Under the pieces are notes generated by a model, which saw nothing but the letters and a program-made list of their open reading frames with translations, was not told the origin of the DNA and searched no databases. A stretch of DNA of 64,000 nt from Roseovarius faecimaris (GTDB lineage Bacteria > Pseudomonadota > Alphaproteobacteria > Rhodobacterales > Rhodobacteraceae): the NCBI RefSeq assembly GCF_009762325.1, contig NZ_CP034348.1:1804501-1868500 (forward strand). Reading direction: 5' to 3'. Positions 26,836 through 39,251 of this stretch are shown here, piece by piece. Numbering within the stretch: position 1 is the stretch's first letter; every line of letters begins with the position of its first letter. The position numbers and the translations under genes were made by a program.

Positions 26836-28188
26836 ATGACCAAATCCAATTTCACCCGTCGCGGTCTGCTCAAAACCAGCGCTGTCGCTGGCGCGGGTGT
26901 TGCACTGCCGACGATCTTTACCGGCTCGTCTGCGCATGCCTTCACCAATGAGCCGACGGGCAGCACGGTCACGCTGGGCTTCAACGTCCCGCAAACCGGC
27001 CCCTATGCCGACGAGGGCGCGGACGAGCTGCGCGCATATGAGCTGGCGGTCGAGCACCTGAACGGTGGCGGCGACGGCGGCATGATGAACACCTTCTCGT
27101 CCAAGGCGCTTCAGGGCAACGGTATCCTGGGCAAGAAGGTCGAGTATGTGACCGGTGACACGCAGACCAAATCGGACGCGGCCCGTGCGTCGGCCAAGTC
27201 GATGATCGAAAAAGACGGCGCGGTGATGATCACCGGCGGGTCGTCCTCGGGTGTGGCCGTGGCCGTGCAGGCGCTCTGCCAAGAGGCCGGCATCATCTTC
27301 ATGGCGGGTCTGACCCACTCCAACGACACCACCGGCAAGGACCGCAAGGCCAATGGCTTCCGCCATTTCTTCAACTCCTACATGTCGGGTGCCGCCCTCG
27401 CACCGGTGCTGGCCAATGCCTATGGCACCGACCGCAAGGCCTATCACCTGACCGCCGACTACAACTGGGGCTACACCACCGAGGAAGCCGTGCGCGCCTC
27501 GACCGAAGCCATGGGCTGGGAAACCGTCGCCGCCGTGAAAACGCCGCTGACGCAGACCGACTTCTCGTCCTATATCGCACCGGTTCTGCAATCGGGTGCC
27601 GACACGCTGGTTCTGAACCACTACGGCGGCAACATGGTGAACTCGCTGACCAACGCCGTGCAGTTCGGTCTGCGCGACAAGCAGGTCAACGGCAAGGACT
27701 TCCAGATCGTTGTTCCGCTCTACTCGCGCCTGATGGCCAAGGGTGCCGGCGCCAACGTGAAGGGCATCTTCGGCTCGACCAACTGGCACTGGTCGCTGCA
27801 GGATGAAGGCTCCAAAGCCTTCGTGAAATCCTTCGGCACCAAATACGGCTTCCCGCCGAGCCAGGCCGCGCATACCTGCTACGTGCAGGCGATGCTCTAT
27901 GCGGATGCGGTCGAGCGCGCAGGCTCGTTTGCGCCTTGCGCCGTGGCCGAGGCTCTGGAAGGCTTCGAGTTCGACGGGATGGGCAACGGCCCGACCCTGT
28001 ATCGCGCCGAAGACCACCAGTGCTTCAAGGACGTGCTCGTCGTGAAAGGGAAAGAGAACCCGACCTCCGAGTTCGACCTTCTCGAAATCGTTGAAGTGAC
28101 CCCGGTGGATCAGGTGACCTATGCGCCCGATCACCCGCAGATGGGCGGCCCCGAAGCCACCCTGGGCAGCTGCAACAACGGCGCCTGA
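26836..28188 (+). CDS. HAAT-type ABC transporter substrate-binding protein (Tat signal)
   Basis: A 450-residue periplasmic binding protein of the branched-chain amino acid / amide / urea class. The N-terminus carries a twin-arginine signal (FTRRGLLKTSA, Arg8-Arg9) with cleavage near SAHA. The mature part has VTLGFNVPQTGPYADEG and a Cys pair-rich C-terminus. A Tat signal implies folding, perhaps with a cofactor, before export. Context (ScfR regulator, acs at the operon end) suggests a short-chain carboxylate or amide rather than leucine, but the ligand is not readable from sequence. Confidence 0.88.
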   Translation: MTKSNFTRRGLLKTSAVAGAGVALPTIFTGSSAHAFTNEPTGSTVTLGFNVPQTGPYADEGADELRAYELAVEHLNGGGDGGMMNTFSSKALQGNGILGKKVEYVTGDTQTKSDAARASAKSMIEKDGAVMITGGSSSGVAVAVQALCQEAGIIFMAGLTHSNDTTGKDRKANGFRHFFNSYMSGAALAPVLANAYGTDRKAYHLTADYNWGYTTEEAVRASTEAMGWETVAAVKTPLTQTDFSSYIAPVLQSGADTLVLNHYGGNMVNSLTNAVQFGLRDKQVNGKDFQIVVPLYSRLMAKGAGANVKGIFGSTNWHWSLQDEGSKAFVKSFGTKYGFPPSQAAHTCYVQAMLYADAVERAGSFAPCAVAEALEGFEFDGMGNGPTLYRAEDHQCFKDVLVVKGKENPTSEFDLLEIVEVTPVDQVTYAPDHPQMGGPEATLGSCNNGA

Positions 28189-28206
28189 TCTGACAGGCCG
28201 CTGATT

Positions 28207-28234
28207 GGGGTGGGCAGCACCAGCTGCCTGCCCC
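28207..28234 (+). other. Intercistronic hairpin after the binding-protein gene
   Basis: A 12-base stem, GGGGTGGGCAGC with GCTGCCTGCCCC and two G-U pairs, with an ACCA loop. Such hairpins after binding-protein genes usually protect the upstream mRNA and lower permease expression. Confidence 0.65.
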
Positions 28235-28300
28235 TCCCCCAAAATTCACCAGAGACTGTTCGCCGGCAAGGGCGTCTCGCAGACCCATGGGGACTGACCG

Positions 28301-29332
28301 ATGGAAGCCATCATCCTGCAAATCCTGAACGGGCTCGACAAGGGCTCTGCCTATGCGCTGATCGCGCTCGGGCTGACACTCATTTTCGGCACGCTCGGCG
28401 TGGTGAACTTCGCCCATGGCGCGCTGTTCATGATCGGGGCGTTCTGCGCCGTGACATTGTCGCGTATCCTGACGCTCAGCCACACTGTCATCGACGAGAC
28501 CAAGGTCGATTTCCTTGGCAATCCCCTCAAGGTCGATGTGCCGTATGTCTATGACTGGTTCGGTCAGGCCACGGGTGATGCGATCATCGACTGGGCCGTT
28601 CCTCTGGCGATCCTGTTCTCGATCCCGGTGATGCTGTTTGTCGGCTACGCCATGGAACGCGGCCTGATCAAACACTTCTACAAGCGCCCTCATGCGGACC
28701 AGATCCTCGTGACCTTCGGCCTGGCCATCGTGCTGCAGGAAGTGATCAAGTATTTCTACGGCGCCAATCCGATCCCGACGCCTGCCCCGCAGGCCTTTGC
28801 CGGATCGTTCGATTTCGGCGCCATGCTGGGCTTTGATCCCAACACCATCATCTATCCCTACTGGCGGCTCGTCTACTTTGCCTTCGCCGCGATCATCATC
28901 GGCGGTGTCTTTGCCTTCCTACAATTCACCACCTTCGGCATGGTCGTGCGCGCCGGCATGGCCGACCGCGAGACCGTGGGCCTTCTGGGCATCAACATCG
29001 ACAAGCGCTTTACCATCATGTTCGGCATCGCTGCCGCCGTGGCGGGGCTTGCGGGCGTGATGTACGCGCCCATCAACTCGCCAAACTACCACATGGGCAT
29101 GGACTTCCTCGTGCTCAGCTTCGTCGTGGTGGTTGTGGGCGGCATGGGCTCTCTGCCCGGTGCGGTCGCCGCAGGCTTCCTGCTGGGCATCCTGGAGAGC
29201 TTTGCCTCGATGGGCGCCGTGCTCGAAGTGCTGCCGGGGCTGAACCAGATCATCATCTATCTGGTCGCGATTATCATTCTGCTCACGCGCCCTCGGGGCC
29301 TCATGGGCCGCAAAGGCGTGATGGAGGACTAA
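28301..29332 (+). CDS. HAAT ABC transporter permease (LivH-like)
   Basis: A 343-residue inner-membrane permease with the LivH-type N-terminus (LNGLDKGSAYALIALGLTL, IFGTLGVVNFAHG) and late GGMGSLPGAVAAG motif. About eight to nine membrane helices. A ~60-residue insertion after the second helix (about residues 55-95) lengthens it over the usual ~300. Second gene of the transporter operon, followed by the LivM-like permease after three bases. Confidence 0.93.
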   Translation: MEAIILQILNGLDKGSAYALIALGLTLIFGTLGVVNFAHGALFMIGAFCAVTLSRILTLSHTVIDETKVDFLGNPLKVDVPYVYDWFGQATGDAIIDWAVPLAILFSIPVMLFVGYAMERGLIKHFYKRPHADQILVTFGLAIVLQEVIKYFYGANPIPTPAPQAFAGSFDFGAMLGFDPNTIIYPYWRLVYFAFAAIIIGGVFAFLQFTTFGMVVRAGMADRETVGLLGINIDKRFTIMFGIAAAVAGLAGVMYAPINSPNYHMGMDFLVLSFVVVVVGGMGSLPGAVAAGFLLGILESFASMGAVLEVLPGLNQIIIYLVAIIILLTRPRGLMGRKGVMED

Positions 29333-29335
29333 ACC

Positions 29336-30535
29336 ATGTTCGGACTCGACAACAAAGACTTCAAACTCTTCATGATCGTCGTTGGGCTGACCATGCTGGC
29401 GCCCTTCATCCTCAACCCCTTCCCCGAAGGCTCGGGCCTTGCACAGTTCAACGCGGGCTATCCCGATCTGATGCAGCGCTTCGTGATCTTCGGGATCTTC
29501 GCCATCGGCTTCAACATCCTCTTCGGCCTCACCGGCTATCTCAGCTTCGGCCACGCGGCCTTCCTGGGGATCGGTTCTTACGGCGCGATGTGGACGATGA
29601 AACTGATCACGCTCAACGTGATCCCGGCGATCCTTGTGGGTGTGTTCTTCGCCGGTCTCTTTGCAATCGCGGTTGGCTACATTTCCCTGCGGCGCTCGGG
29701 CATCTACTTCTCGATCCTGACCCTGGCCTTCGCCCAGATGTCCTACGCGCTGGCCTATTCGGTGCTGACCCCCATCACCGGCGGTGAAACCGGCCTTCAG
29801 ATCAAACCGACCGACCGGCCTATCCTGTCGAGCCTCGAAGATGGAGAGATCGGACGCGCCAGCCTCTTTGGGATGGATATGCGCGCCAGCTTCGAGCTGG
29901 AGGTGGGCTCCTGGCTCTTCACCTTCAACTCGGGCTACTACATCGCCGCGGTAGTGATGCTGATCGCCTTCTACCTCTCGATCCGGATCTTCCGTTCGCC
30001 CTTCGGCATGATGCTGCGCGCGGTGAAATCCAACCAGCAGCGGATGAACTATACCGGGCTGAACTCCAAGCCCTATACCCTCGCCGCCTTTGTCATTTCG
30101 GGCATGTATGCCGGTCTTGCCGGTGGCCTGATGGTGGCAATGGACACGCAGGTGGGCCCGGAACGGATGTTCTGGACGGCCTCGGGCGAGGTGGTTCTGA
30201 TGACCATCCTCGGCGGCGCCGGCACGCTGATCGGCCCAGTCCTGGGCGCAGGCATGATCAAATACATGGAAAACATCATTTCCAAGATCAACTCGAACAT
30301 CCTGCATGAATGGTTCTACTGGATGCCCGACGGGATGGAGGATTTCGTGATCGCGATCATCTATCCCTTCATCGGCAAAGGCTGGCACCTGACGCTGGGT
30401 ATTATCTTCATGCTTGTGGTGATCTTCCTGCCCGGTGGCCTTGTCGAAGGGGGACAGCGCATTCGCAAGCTGTTCTCCAAGAAGGCCAGCACCGGTGGCG
30501 ACGACAAAGCCACACAATCCACGCCTGCGGAATAA
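29336..30535 (+). CDS. HAAT ABC transporter permease (LivM-like)
   Basis: A 399-residue permease with the LivM core ([53 protein letters not shown]). There are about ten membrane helices. A ~55-residue loop after residue ~150 ([18 protein letters not shown]) has no counterpart in standard LivM and may face the periplasm. It ends in a charged tail with [10 protein letters not shown]. Confidence 0.93.
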   Translation: MFGLDNKDFKLFMIVVGLTMLAPFILNPFPEGSGLAQFNAGYPDLMQRFVIFGIFAIGFNILFGLTGYLSFGHAAFLGIGSYGAMWTMKLITLNVIPAILVGVFFAGLFAIAVGYISLRRSGIYFSILTLAFAQMSYALAYSVLTPITGGETGLQIKPTDRPILSSLEDGEIGRASLFGMDMRASFELEVGSWLFTFNSGYYIAAVVMLIAFYLSIRIFRSPFGMMLRAVKSNQQRMNYTGLNSKPYTLAAFVISGMYAGLAGGLMVAMDTQVGPERMFWTASGEVVLMTILGGAGTLIGPVLGAGMIKYMENIISKINSNILHEWFYWMPDGMEDFVIAIIYPFIGKGWHLTLGIIFMLVVIFLPGGLVEGGQRIRKLFSKKASTGGDDKATQSTPAE

Positions 30536-30547
30536 GGAGACGGACCA

Positions 30548-31303
30548 ATGGGAATCCTTGAGGTTAGCAACGTCAACAAGCGCTTCGGCGGTCTGCAGGC
30601 CCTGGGCGACGTGAACCTGAGCGTGCAGGACCAATCAGTGCACGCGATCATCGGCCCCAACGGGGCGGGCAAATCCACCCTGCTCAACTGCCTGGTGGGC
30701 AAGCTCATCCCCGATACCGGCTCGGTCATGTTCGACGGCCAGTCGGTGCTGGGACGCAAGCCCTATGAGATCAATCAGATGGGCATCTCCCGCGTGTTCC
30801 AGACCCCCGAGATCTTCGGCGATCTGACCGTGCTGGAAAACATGATGATCCCGATTTTCGCCAAGCGCGACGGGGCCTTCCGGATGCATGCCATCGAAAG
30901 CTCGAACAACGAGAGCGAAGTGATCGACCAGGCCATGGAGATGCTGGAAAGCCTGAACATGGCCGATGCCCGCAATGATCATGCCGCGGCGATGAGCCGG
31001 GGCAACAAGCGTCGGCTTGAGATCGGGATGTGTCTCGCCCAGAACCCGCGCCTGCTGCTTCTGGACGAGCCGACGGCCGGCATGGCGCGCGCCGACACCA
31101 ACAACACCATCGATCTGTTGAAACAGATCAAGGACGAGCGCGACATCACCATCGCCATCATCGAACACGACATGCATGTGGTGTTCTCCCTCGCCGAACG
31201 GATCACCGTTCTGGCGCAGGGCACCCCGCTGGTGGAAGACACGCCCGACAATATCAAAGGCCATCCCAAGGTGCGCGAAGCGTATCTCGGCGAGAGCGCG
31301 TAA
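30548..31303 (+). CDS. HAAT ABC transporter ATPase (LivG-like)
   Basis: A 251-residue ATPase with Walker A GPNGAGKST, signature SRGNKRRLEIG in place of the common SYGQQRRLEI form, Walker B LLLLDEPTAG, and the switch histidine in IIEHDMHVV. The changed signature loop (RGNK) is a little unusual but keeps the arginine-rich follow-on. Partner of the LivF-like ATPase 12 bases downstream. Confidence 0.94.
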   Translation: MGILEVSNVNKRFGGLQALGDVNLSVQDQSVHAIIGPNGAGKSTLLNCLVGKLIPDTGSVMFDGQSVLGRKPYEINQMGISRVFQTPEIFGDLTVLENMMIPIFAKRDGAFRMHAIESSNNESEVIDQAMEMLESLNMADARNDHAAAMSRGNKRRLEIGMCLAQNPRLLLLDEPTAGMARADTNNTIDLLKQIKDERDITIAIIEHDMHVVFSLAERITVLAQGTPLVEDTPDNIKGHPKVREAYLGESA

Positions 31304-31315
31304 AGGAGACGAGCC

Positions 31316-32071
31316 ATGAACGTCAAACCCGACTTCTCAAAGGGCCACAGCCACGCCGAAACCGCCCCCGCCTTCCTGTCGGTCTGGTCGCTTCAGGCGT
31401 ATTACGGCGAAAGCTACATCGTCCAGGACATCAGCTTCAACGTGCATGAGGGCGAGATCCTCGCGCTGCTGGGCCGCAATGGCGCCGGCAAGACCACGAC
31501 GCTGCGCTCGATTGCCCGGATGGACAACCCGCAGGTGCTGCATGGCGAGATCTGGCTGGATCACCAGCCGCTGCACAAGATGAAAAGCCATGAGGCCGCG
31601 GCTGTCGGCATTGGCCTCGTCCCCGAAGACCGCTGCATCATCCCCGGCCTCACGGTCGAGGAAAATCTGCAACTGGCGCAGATCGCCCCGCCCATCGGCT
31701 GGTCGCTGGATCGTCTTTACGAACTCTTCCCGCGCCTCGCTGAACGGCGCAAGCAGGAGGGCGTGACCCTTTCGGGCGGTGAGCAGCAGATGCTCGCCGT
31801 GGCCCGTGCCCTTGCCCGTGACATCAAGGTGCTGTTGCTGGACGAGCCTTACGAAGGGCTGGCCCCGGTCATCGTGGACGAGATCGAGAAAACCCTGCGC
31901 GTCATCAAGGAACAGGGCATCACCACGATCATCGTCGAACAGAACGCGATCCGCGCGCTGGAACTGGCCGACCGGGCGGTGATCCTTGACACCGGCGGCA
32001 TTGTTTTCGACGGCACCGCCGCGGAAGTGCTTGAAAACGAAAGCCTGCGCGCCGAGTATCTGGCCATCTGA
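31316..32071 (+). CDS. HAAT ABC transporter ATPase (LivF-like)
   Basis: A 251-residue ATPase with an N-terminal extension (~20 residues) before LQAYYGES. Walker A is GRNGAGKTT, signature LSGGEQQMLAVARAL, Walker B LLLDEPYEGL, and the switch histidine position is a Gln (IVEQNAIRAL), as usual in LivF. Last transporter gene before a hairpin and acs. Confidence 0.94.
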   Translation: MNVKPDFSKGHSHAETAPAFLSVWSLQAYYGESYIVQDISFNVHEGEILALLGRNGAGKTTTLRSIARMDNPQVLHGEIWLDHQPLHKMKSHEAAAVGIGLVPEDRCIIPGLTVEENLQLAQIAPPIGWSLDRLYELFPRLAERRKQEGVTLSGGEQQMLAVARALARDIKVLLLDEPYEGLAPVIVDEIEKTLRVIKEQGITTIIVEQNAIRALELADRAVILDTGGIVFDGTAAEVLENESLRAEYLAI

Positions 32072-32081
32072 TCACGCGTCT

Positions 32082-32113
32082 CCCCGCCGTTCGCGCGGCG
32101 GGGGCCTTTCTTC
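32082..32113 (+). terminator. Terminator-like hairpin between the transporter operon and acs
   Basis: CCCCGCCG (32082-32089) pairs with CGGCGGGG (32096-32103), then CCTTTCTTC. The T-tract is weak, so partial read-through into acs is likely. Confidence 0.65.
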
Positions 32114-32137
32114 ACTGCTACGACAAGGATGCCGACC

Positions 32138-34087
<1,950 letters not shown>

Positions 34088-34132
34088 CACTCCCTGTGGA
34101 CGGTCGCTTCGGAGGCCGCACATACCTTGCGG

Positions 34133-34158
34133 GCCGGGTCATTCCCGGCTCGTTTTTT
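34133..34158 (+). terminator. Rho-independent terminator after acsA
   Basis: GCCGGG/CCCGGC stem (34133-34138 with 34144-34149), five-base loop, then TCG and six Ts. It overlaps the last codons of the convergent EamA gene. Confidence 0.85.
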
Positions 34159-35029
34159 CTTTGCGCATAGCCAGGAACACGCCTGCCCCCGCCACCGCCA
34201 TCCCGAGCCAGGCCAGCGGCGGCATCACCTCGCCCAGCAGCGCCCAGGCGACAAGCGCCGCGCCGGGCGGGACGAGAAACAGCAGCGCTGAAACCCGCGC
34301 CACATCGCCCGCCCGGATCATCGCCAGCAACAGCCCCACCGCGATGACCGAATTACCGATGACAAGATAGGCCAGCGCCGCCCCGAATTCCCATGTCCAG
34401 TGCACCTGCATGTCTTCGAGCAGCAGCATTGCCGGCACGATCCCCACAAGACCCGCCGCATACCCGACCAGATTGGCCGTGACCGGGTGGTGGCTGAGGC
34501 CAAAGCGTTTCTCCCAGAGCGAGCCGCCGGTGATCCCCGCCAGCCCGAGAAAGGCAAACACAAATCCGATCAGGCTCGGCGTTTCGATGCTGAGCCGGGC
34601 CGAAATGACCAGACCTGCCCCGGCCAGCCCGAGACCAAGCCCAAGCCATTGCCGACCGCCCACCCTCTCTCCGTTCCAGCGTGGCACGATCAGCGCCACG
34701 AGGACCGGTTGCAGTGACATCAGCAACGCCACCGTCCCTGCCGCCACGCCCGCGTGAAAGGCAATGTAGGACATGCCGAAATACACCGCCTGAATCAGGA
34801 ACCCGACCATGGCCAGATGCCCCCATTCCGCGCGGGTTTTCGGAACCGGCGGGCGCAACACGATAAAGATCGCGCCCATGACCACCACAACGACCCCGAA
34901 CCGAAGCGCCAGAAGCGTCAAGGGCCCGGTATAGTGCAGCCCGAGCTTGGCCACAGCATAGCCGCCCGACCAAAGGCAGAGAAAAATGACAGGCGCAAAG
35001 GCCAGCCAGAGCGGGCGGGATGCGGGCAC
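34139..35029 (-). CDS. EamA/DMT-family transporter
   Basis: A 296-residue, ten-helix inner-membrane exporter of the drug/metabolite superfamily, with two EamA repeats (each ~140 residues; second starts near ITGGSLWEKRFGL). The GTG at 35029 with AAGGA upstream gives the normal family length; an ATG at 35083 is the alternative. It is divergent from two more EamA genes. The substrate is unknown. Confidence 0.88.
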   Translation of the reverse strand: MPASRPLWLAFAPVIFLCLWSGGYAVAKLGLHYTGPLTLLALRFGVVVVVMGAIFIVLRPPVPKTRAEWGHLAMVGFLIQAVYFGMSYIAFHAGVAAGTVALLMSLQPVLVALIVPRWNGERVGGRQWLGLGLGLAGAGLVISARLSIETPSLIGFVFAFLGLAGITGGSLWEKRFGLSHHPVTANLVGYAAGLVGIVPAMLLLEDMQVHWTWEFGAALAYLVIGNSVIAVGLLLAMIRAGDVARVSALLFLVPPGAALVAWALLGEVMPPLAWLGMAVAGAGVFLAMRKEKTSRE

Positions 35030-35246
35030 GCAGATCGTCCTTCTTGACGCAATCGCGCTCACGGTGGCGCAAGCCGTGACCATGTGCAATCCGCTTTCAC
35101 CTCTTTCTTGGATCAATCGTATTATCAATGATTTGCGAGGCGTTCTTGATACAGAGACGCCCGTTTGCGACATGGCGTCGCAAACCGGCAAGACAGGCCC
35201 GCAGCGCCTGACCACCCTTGGCGGGTTCACCTGCGCCAGGAAAGTC

Positions 35247-36296
35247 ATGACAGAGCTCAGCCAAAAGGACATCTATAGCCCGCCGATGCGGGCGATCCAC
35301 GGCATTTTATGTGTCGAGATCGCCATGGTGTTCTATGCCGTGCAGGACGCGATGATGAAATCGCTGCTCGAGACCTATTCGGTCTGGATGCTGATCTTCT
35401 TTCGCGCGCTAGTCTCGGTGATCATCCTGAGCCCGATCATCCTCTGGCTCGGGGCCCCCTATCGCATTCTCACGCCGCTCTGGCCCATTCACGCGGTGCG
35501 CGGCGCGCTTTTTGCCATTGCCTTTGCGCTGTTCTATGCCGCCTTCCCCTTCATGGGGCTGGCCGAGGTTGTGACGATCTTTTTCTCGGCCCCGCTTTTT
35601 ACCGCGATTCTGGCCGCGCTCTGGCTGAAGGAGACGATCGGGCCGCATCGCGCGGGCGCTCTGATTGTCGGCTTCATCGGCATTCTTATCGCGATGAACC
35701 CCACGGGCGACAGCTTCACCTGGGTGGCGCTGCTGCCTCTGGGTACGGCGGTGATGTACGCGGTCAGTCAGGTGCTGGCGCGGATCATCGGCGACCGCGA
35801 AACTACGCTGACAGTGGGCCTTCACACGCTGTTTTTCTCAGGGCTGGCGATCTTGCCCTTCGGCTGGCTGGTGGCGCAGATTGTCGGCGGCAATCCCGAG
35901 TTCCGGCACCTTGATTTCAACTTCTTCAGCCAGTTCTGGGCCGGCTGGGATATCCTGATCTTCATGGGCGCAATCGGCATGGTCGGCTATGTGCTTCTGG
36001 GGCGGGCCTATCAGGTGGCCCCGGCGAGCCTGATCGCGCCGTTCGACTATACCTACCTGCCCATTGCCGTGGCGCTTGGTTATTTCCTGTTTGACGAGGT
36101 GCCGCCACAGACCACAATCCTCGGCATGGGACTGATCATCCTGAGCGGGCTTTATCTGGGTTATCGCGAAATCCGCGCGCTCCGGAAAACCGAAGAGCCC
36201 GCCATCGTGGCCGAAACGACCTTTGTTCCGGGCAATCCGCTGCCCGCGCAGGTGACGGACGAATACGAGGCGCCCGATCAACCGGGGTCAAGATGA
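35247..36296 (+). CDS. EamA/DMT-family transporter
   Basis: A 349-residue DMT exporter with ten helices (AMVFYAVQDAMMKSLLETYS at the start of helix 1, GLAEVVTIFFSAPLFTAIL in repeat 1). A ~50-residue soluble C-terminal tail is longer than usual. ATG 35247 follows CAGGAAAG. It is coupled to the next gene by an ATGA overlap. Family members of this type in roseobacters are often labelled as RarD- or S-adenosylmethionine-uptake-like, but the substrate is unproven. Confidence 0.88.
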   Translation: MTELSQKDIYSPPMRAIHGILCVEIAMVFYAVQDAMMKSLLETYSVWMLIFFRALVSVIILSPIILWLGAPYRILTPLWPIHAVRGALFAIAFALFYAAFPFMGLAEVVTIFFSAPLFTAILAALWLKETIGPHRAGALIVGFIGILIAMNPTGDSFTWVALLPLGTAVMYAVSQVLARIIGDRETTLTVGLHTLFFSGLAILPFGWLVAQIVGGNPEFRHLDFNFFSQFWAGWDILIFMGAIGMVGYVLLGRAYQVAPASLIAPFDYTYLPIAVALGYFLFDEVPPQTTILGMGLIILSGLYLGYREIRALRKTEEPAIVAETTFVPGNPLPAQVTDEYEAPDQPGSR

Positions 36297-37204
36297 GCAC
36301 ACTCACCGCGACCTCCCCCGATGTGGCCCGGACCCAGGGAATGCTGCTGGTGTTTCTGGCGGGTGTTCTTTGGTCCACGGTAGGATTGGGCATAAGGCTG
36401 ATCGAGGAGGCGCAGGTCTGGCAAATCCTGATTTACCGGTCTGCCGCGCTCTCTCTTCTGCTCTTTGTCGTGATCCGCCTGCGGTCGGGTCGGAATCCCT
36501 TTGCACTGGCGCGCCGGGCGGGCTGGATCGGGTTTCTCGGGGCGGTGTCGCTGGTCGCGGCCTATTCCGGCGGGATTTACGCCATTCAGACAACCTCCGT
36601 CGCCAATGCGATGCTGCTTTTTGCCAGCGCGCCGTTCATGACCGCGATCCTGGGCCTTCTGATCTTGCGCGAACGGGTCCGCTGGCAGACATGGGCCGCC
36701 ATTGCGCTGGCCATCGCCGGGATCACTGTGATGGTCTGGGACAAATCGGGCGCCACCCAATGGTCCGGCAATCTGGCCGCTCTTGGGTCTGCCTTCGGCT
36801 TTGCGGTCTTTACCATCACGCTCCGGATCAATCGCGCAGGCGAAACCCTTCCGATTGTCTTTCTGTCCGGCATTATCGGCATTCCGATCATGATCCTGAT
36901 CTGCACCGCCTCGGGCCTGCCGCTTCTGATCACCCCGCGCGACACCTCCATCGCTCTGGCGATGGGCATGTTCCAGGTCGGCGCGGGGCTCGTCCTCTAT
37001 ACGCTGGGTTCCAGATCCGTTCCAGCGGTGGAACTGACGCTGCTGTCACTGGCCGAGGTGGTCCTCGCGCCGTTCTGGGTCTGGCTGGTGATCGGCGAGG
37101 TGCCCAGCCACTTCACCATAATCGGCGGGGCGATCCTGCTTTTGGCCATCATCGGCAATGCCGTCACCGGCATCCGCCGCAAACCGCCCATCCTGCCCGG
37201 ATAG
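36293..37204 (+). CDS. EamA/DMT-family transporter
   Basis: A 303-residue, ten-helix member with repeats starting at GMLLVFLAGVLWSTVGLGIR and LAALGSAFGFAVFTITLR. Start overlaps the upstream gene by four bases, so the two are co-translated and could form a heterodimer. No substrate can be assigned. Confidence 0.88.
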   Translation: MSTLTATSPDVARTQGMLLVFLAGVLWSTVGLGIRLIEEAQVWQILIYRSAALSLLLFVVIRLRSGRNPFALARRAGWIGFLGAVSLVAAYSGGIYAIQTTSVANAMLLFASAPFMTAILGLLILRERVRWQTWAAIALAIAGITVMVWDKSGATQWSGNLAALGSAFGFAVFTITLRINRAGETLPIVFLSGIIGIPIMILICTASGLPLLITPRDTSIALAMGMFQVGAGLVLYTLGSRSVPAVELTLLSLAEVVLAPFWVWLVIGEVPSHFTIIGGAILLLAIIGNAVTGIRRKPPILPG

Positions 37205-37366
37205 GCGCGCGGCCGGGGTTTCCCTGATTTGCCTCACGATTGCCTGAAAGACGGCATACAACCAGACGAAATGCCCGCTTTTCTAAGGCCAAGCCATGGC
37301 CTATAAGCGGTGAAAACGAATTGCGGTGACGATACGTCATCCCTCTCTTGCCTGTCGAGGAACCTC

Positions 37367-37867
37367 ATGCCCAAAACCAACCACGAGTCGGATGTTGCTT
37401 TCATCAAAGCGCTGGCGGAATTGCTCAACGAGAACGAGCTGACCGAACTTCAGGTCAAGCGTGAATATGGCGAAAACGACAGCCTGAACGTGCGCGTGAG
37501 CCGCCGTCAGGACGTCGCGGCACAGGTTGCCCTGCCCGCTGCGGCCCCGGTCGCGGCGGCAGCACCCGCAGCAGCGGCCCCGGCGGCAAGTGCGGCAGAG
37601 CCTGCCGCCCCCGCCGACGATCCCGCCAACCACCCCGGCGCGGTCACCTCGCCCATGGTCGGCACCGTCTATATGCAGGCCGAACCCGGCGCGCCCTCTT
37701 TCGTGAGCGTGGGCGATCAGGTCTCCGAAGGGGATACGCTTCTCATCGTGGAAGCGATGAAAACCATGAACCACATCCCCGCCCCGCGCAGCGGCACCGT
37801 CAAGCGTATCCTGATCGAGGATGGCGCGGCGGTCGAGTTTGGCTCTCCCCTGATGATCATCGAATAA
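37367..37867 (+). CDS. accB: Biotin carboxyl carrier protein AccB
   Basis: A 166-residue carrier of acetyl-CoA carboxylase. An N-terminal ~50-residue region is followed by an Ala/Pro linker and the biotinyl domain with the biotinylated lysine in EAMKTMN. GAGG precedes the ATG. Followed after 13 bases by accC; the pair makes malonyl-CoA for fatty acid synthesis. Confidence 0.97.
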   Translation: MPKTNHESDVAFIKALAELLNENELTELQVKREYGENDSLNVRVSRRQDVAAQVALPAAAPVAAAAPAAAAPAASAAEPAAPADDPANHPGAVTSPMVGTVYMQAEPGAPSFVSVGDQVSEGDTLLIVEAMKTMNHIPAPRSGTVKRILIEDGAAVEFGSPLMIIE

Positions 37868-37880
37868 GGCGGGCTGGCCG

Positions 37881-39230
37881 ATGTTCGAAAAAATCCTCGT
37901 TGCCAACCGTGGTGAAATTGCCCTGCGCGTGATCCGCGCCGCGCGTGAGATGGGCATCCGCTCTGTCGCCGTCCATTCGACCGCCGACAGTGACGCGATG
38001 CATGTGCGCATGGCTGATGAAAGCGTCTGCATCGGCCCGCCGCCGGGTGTGGACAGCTATTTGTCCATCCCCGCGATCATCGCCGCCTGCGAAGTGACCG
38101 GCGCACAGGCGATCCACCCCGGTTACGGCTTTCTCAGCGAAAACGCCAATTTCGTGCAGATCGTCGAGGATCACGGGCTCAGCTTCATCGGCCCCACGGC
38201 CGAACATATCCGCATCATGGGCGACAAGATCACCGCCAAGGACACAATGAAGAAGCTTGGCGTGCCTTGCGTGCCCGGCTCCGATGGCGGTGTTGCGAAC
38301 CTTGCAGAAGCGAAAAAACTGGCCGGAGAGATGGGCTATCCCGTCATCGTCAAGGCCACGGCGGGCGGCGGCGGCCGCGGGATGAAAGTGGCCGAGAGCG
38401 CAGAGAAGCTTGAAAGCGCCTTCATGACCGCACGCTCCGAGGCCAAATCGGCCTTCGGCAATGACGAGGTCTATATCGAGAAATACCTCACCACGCCCCG
38501 CCATATCGAGATCCAGGTCTTCGGCGATGGCAAGGGCCAGGCCGTGCATCTGGGCGAGCGTGACTGCTCTCTTCAGCGCCGCCACCAGAAAGTCCTCGAA
38601 GAGGCCCCCGGCCCCGTCATCACCGACGAAGAGCGCGCGCGTATCGGCAAAATCTGCGCCGACGCTGTGGCACAGATCAACTATGCCGGCGCCGGCACGA
38701 TCGAATTTCTTTATGAAAACGGCGAATTCTACTTCATCGAGATGAACACCCGGCTTCAGGTCGAACATCCGGTGACCGAAGCGATCTTTGGCGTCGACCT
38801 CGTGCGCGAGCAGATCCGTGTCGCCGAAGGGCTGCCCATGTCCTTCACGCAGGACGATCTTTCGATCAACGGGCACGCCATCGAGGTGCGCATCAACGCC
38901 GAAAAACTTCCCGAATTTTCGCCGCGCCCCGGCACGATCAGCCAGTTTCACGCGCCCGGCGGTCTGGGGGTGCGCATGGATTCCGCACTCTATGACGGCT
39001 ACAAGATCCCGCCCTATTACGACAGCCTCATTGCCAAGCTCATCGTGCATGGCCGCGACCGGCCCGAGGCGCTCGCCCGGCTCAACCGCGCCCTGTCCGA
39101 GCTGATCGTCGACGGGATCGACACCACGGTGCCGCTGTTTCACGCGCTTTTGCAAGAACCCGATATTCATTCCGGCAATTACAACATCCACTGGCTGGAG
39201 CACTGGCTGGAAACCAATCTTCGCGAGTGA
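37881..39230 (+). CDS. accC: Biotin carboxylase AccC
   Basis: A 449-residue ATP-grasp enzyme that carboxylates biotin on AccB with bicarbonate. It begins [18 protein letters not shown], with the glycine-rich ATP loop [12 protein letters not shown] and the catalytic segment [14 protein letters not shown]. Length is standard. Operon partner of accB, with aat following 22 bases later. Confidence 0.98.
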   Translation: MFEKILVANRGEIALRVIRAAREMGIRSVAVHSTADSDAMHVRMADESVCIGPPPGVDSYLSIPAIIAACEVTGAQAIHPGYGFLSENANFVQIVEDHGLSFIGPTAEHIRIMGDKITAKDTMKKLGVPCVPGSDGGVANLAEAKKLAGEMGYPVIVKATAGGGGRGMKVAESAEKLESAFMTARSEAKSAFGNDEVYIEKYLTTPRHIEIQVFGDGKGQAVHLGERDCSLQRRHQKVLEEAPGPVITDEERARIGKICADAVAQINYAGAGTIEFLYENGEFYFIEMNTRLQVEHPVTEAIFGVDLVREQIRVAEGLPMSFTQDDLSINGHAIEVRINAEKLPEFSPRPGTISQFHAPGGLGVRMDSALYDGYKIPPYYDSLIAKLIVHGRDRPEALARLNRALSELIVDGIDTTVPLFHALLQEPDIHSGNYNIHWLEHWLETNLRE

Positions 39231-39251
39231 GGGATCGCACCGCGCCACGCC

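Noticed and set aside
26785-28242. Long minus-strand open frame opposite the binding-protein gene
   Set aside because: Antisense shadow; rich in His, Arg and Gly with no domain, whereas the plus frame has a clear Tat signal and a binding-protein fold.
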